A stretch of DNA of 23,403 nt. It comes from JABAYQ01 sp018608925. GTDB lineage: Bacteria; Bacteroidota; Bacteroidia; Flavobacteriales; UBA7312. Positions 23,392 to 23,403 of the stretch are shown here, piece after piece (positions within the stretch are counted from its first letter, which is position 1; each line of letters opens with the position of its first letter). The stretch lies in contig JASJHQ010000008.1 in NCBI GenBank assembly GCA_037625715.1, forward strand, positions 1 through 23,403. Direction: 5' to 3'. The translations under genes and the position numbers were made by a program. The notes under the pieces are model-generated. The model worked only from the letters and a program-made list of their open reading frames with translations. It ran no database searches and was not told the DNA's origin.

Positions 23392-23403
23392 TTCTAACAA
23401 ACT
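23191..23403 (-). CDS. C-terminal end of another T9SS cargo protein (N-terminus beyond the right edge)
   Basis: The frame stays open to the last base, so this is the tail of a larger gene, not a 69-residue protein beginning at the TTG at 23400. The 70 residues visible are almost entirely a type A T9SS sorting domain, with IFPNPTHNN, EMGEYLLYNSFGQEVLKG, LANGLYLLRIN and the basic end QLIKQ. The cargo domain is outside the window; a second CotH-like protein is possible, given the twin sorting domain next door, but that is a guess. The gene lies upstream of the CotH gene on the same strand with a 50-base gap. Confidence 0.85.
   Translation of the reverse strand, partial: SLLEIFPNPTHNNITIRGSEMGEYLLYNSFGQEVLKGNKQTTSQDVDMSPLANGLYLLRINGETHQLIKQ

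Noticed and set aside
23191..23400. A stand-alone small protein starting at a TTG
   Set aside because: The frame continues open to the window edge and the sequence is a sorting domain, which is always the end of a larger protein.

Overview
The window looks like chromosomal DNA of a low-GC member of the Bacteroidota, probably of the Flavobacteriales. The evidence is: three type IX secretion (T9SS) C-terminal sorting domains; TAnnTTTG promoter boxes with few Shine-Dalgarno sequences; an S46 dipeptidyl-peptidase; a fumarate-reductase-like sdhCAB with one di-haem cytochrome b subunit; and a SUF operon carrying SufT-like and DUF2480 genes. There are no tRNA or rRNA genes, insertion sequences, phage genes or CRISPR arrays. 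Coding density is high and no gap between genes reaches 300 bases.

Layout. 1-1515 (minus) is the N-terminal 505 residues of a large secreted, cysteine-rich repeat protein that runs off the left edge. 1755-2798 (plus) is a lipoprotein with an Ig-like domain. It converges, with an 11-base overlap, on a minus-strand operon sdhC-sdhA-sdhB-omega-amidase (7003 to 2788). Aminopeptidase P diverges from sdhC at 7137 and ends at a hairpin shared with a small T9SS cargo protein (8464-9159, minus). A helical protein of unknown function (9245-10696, plus) converges on thiL (10693-11742, minus).

Divergent from thiL is the centrepiece, a nine-gene plus-strand operon at 11843-18960: A-type carrier (sufA), sufB, sufC, sufD, sufS, sufE, a DUF59/SufT-like gene, a DUF2480 gene and a DUF3050 gene. 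Genes touch, overlap or lie within 19 bases of each other, so they are probably made from one transcript. SufS and SufE mobilise sulfur, SufBCD assembles clusters, and the A-type and DUF59 proteins probably carry or mature them. The last two genes are uncharacterised. An S46 peptidase (DPP7-like) follows at 19008-21395 and ends at a strong bidirectional terminator. On its far side are a secreted CotH-family kinase-like protein (21449-23140, minus) and the C-terminal end of another T9SS cargo protein at the right edge, whose sorting domain is a near copy of the CotH one.

The best leads for something undescribed are the DUF2480-DUF3050 tail of the SUF operon: one protein has a small set of cysteines, the other an apparent diiron ligand set. 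Other points of interest are the three non-ATG starts in suf, two promoters placed so close to start codons that they suggest leaderless mRNAs, and the duplicated secretion domains. Most other genes are ordinary housekeeping genes for this phylum.
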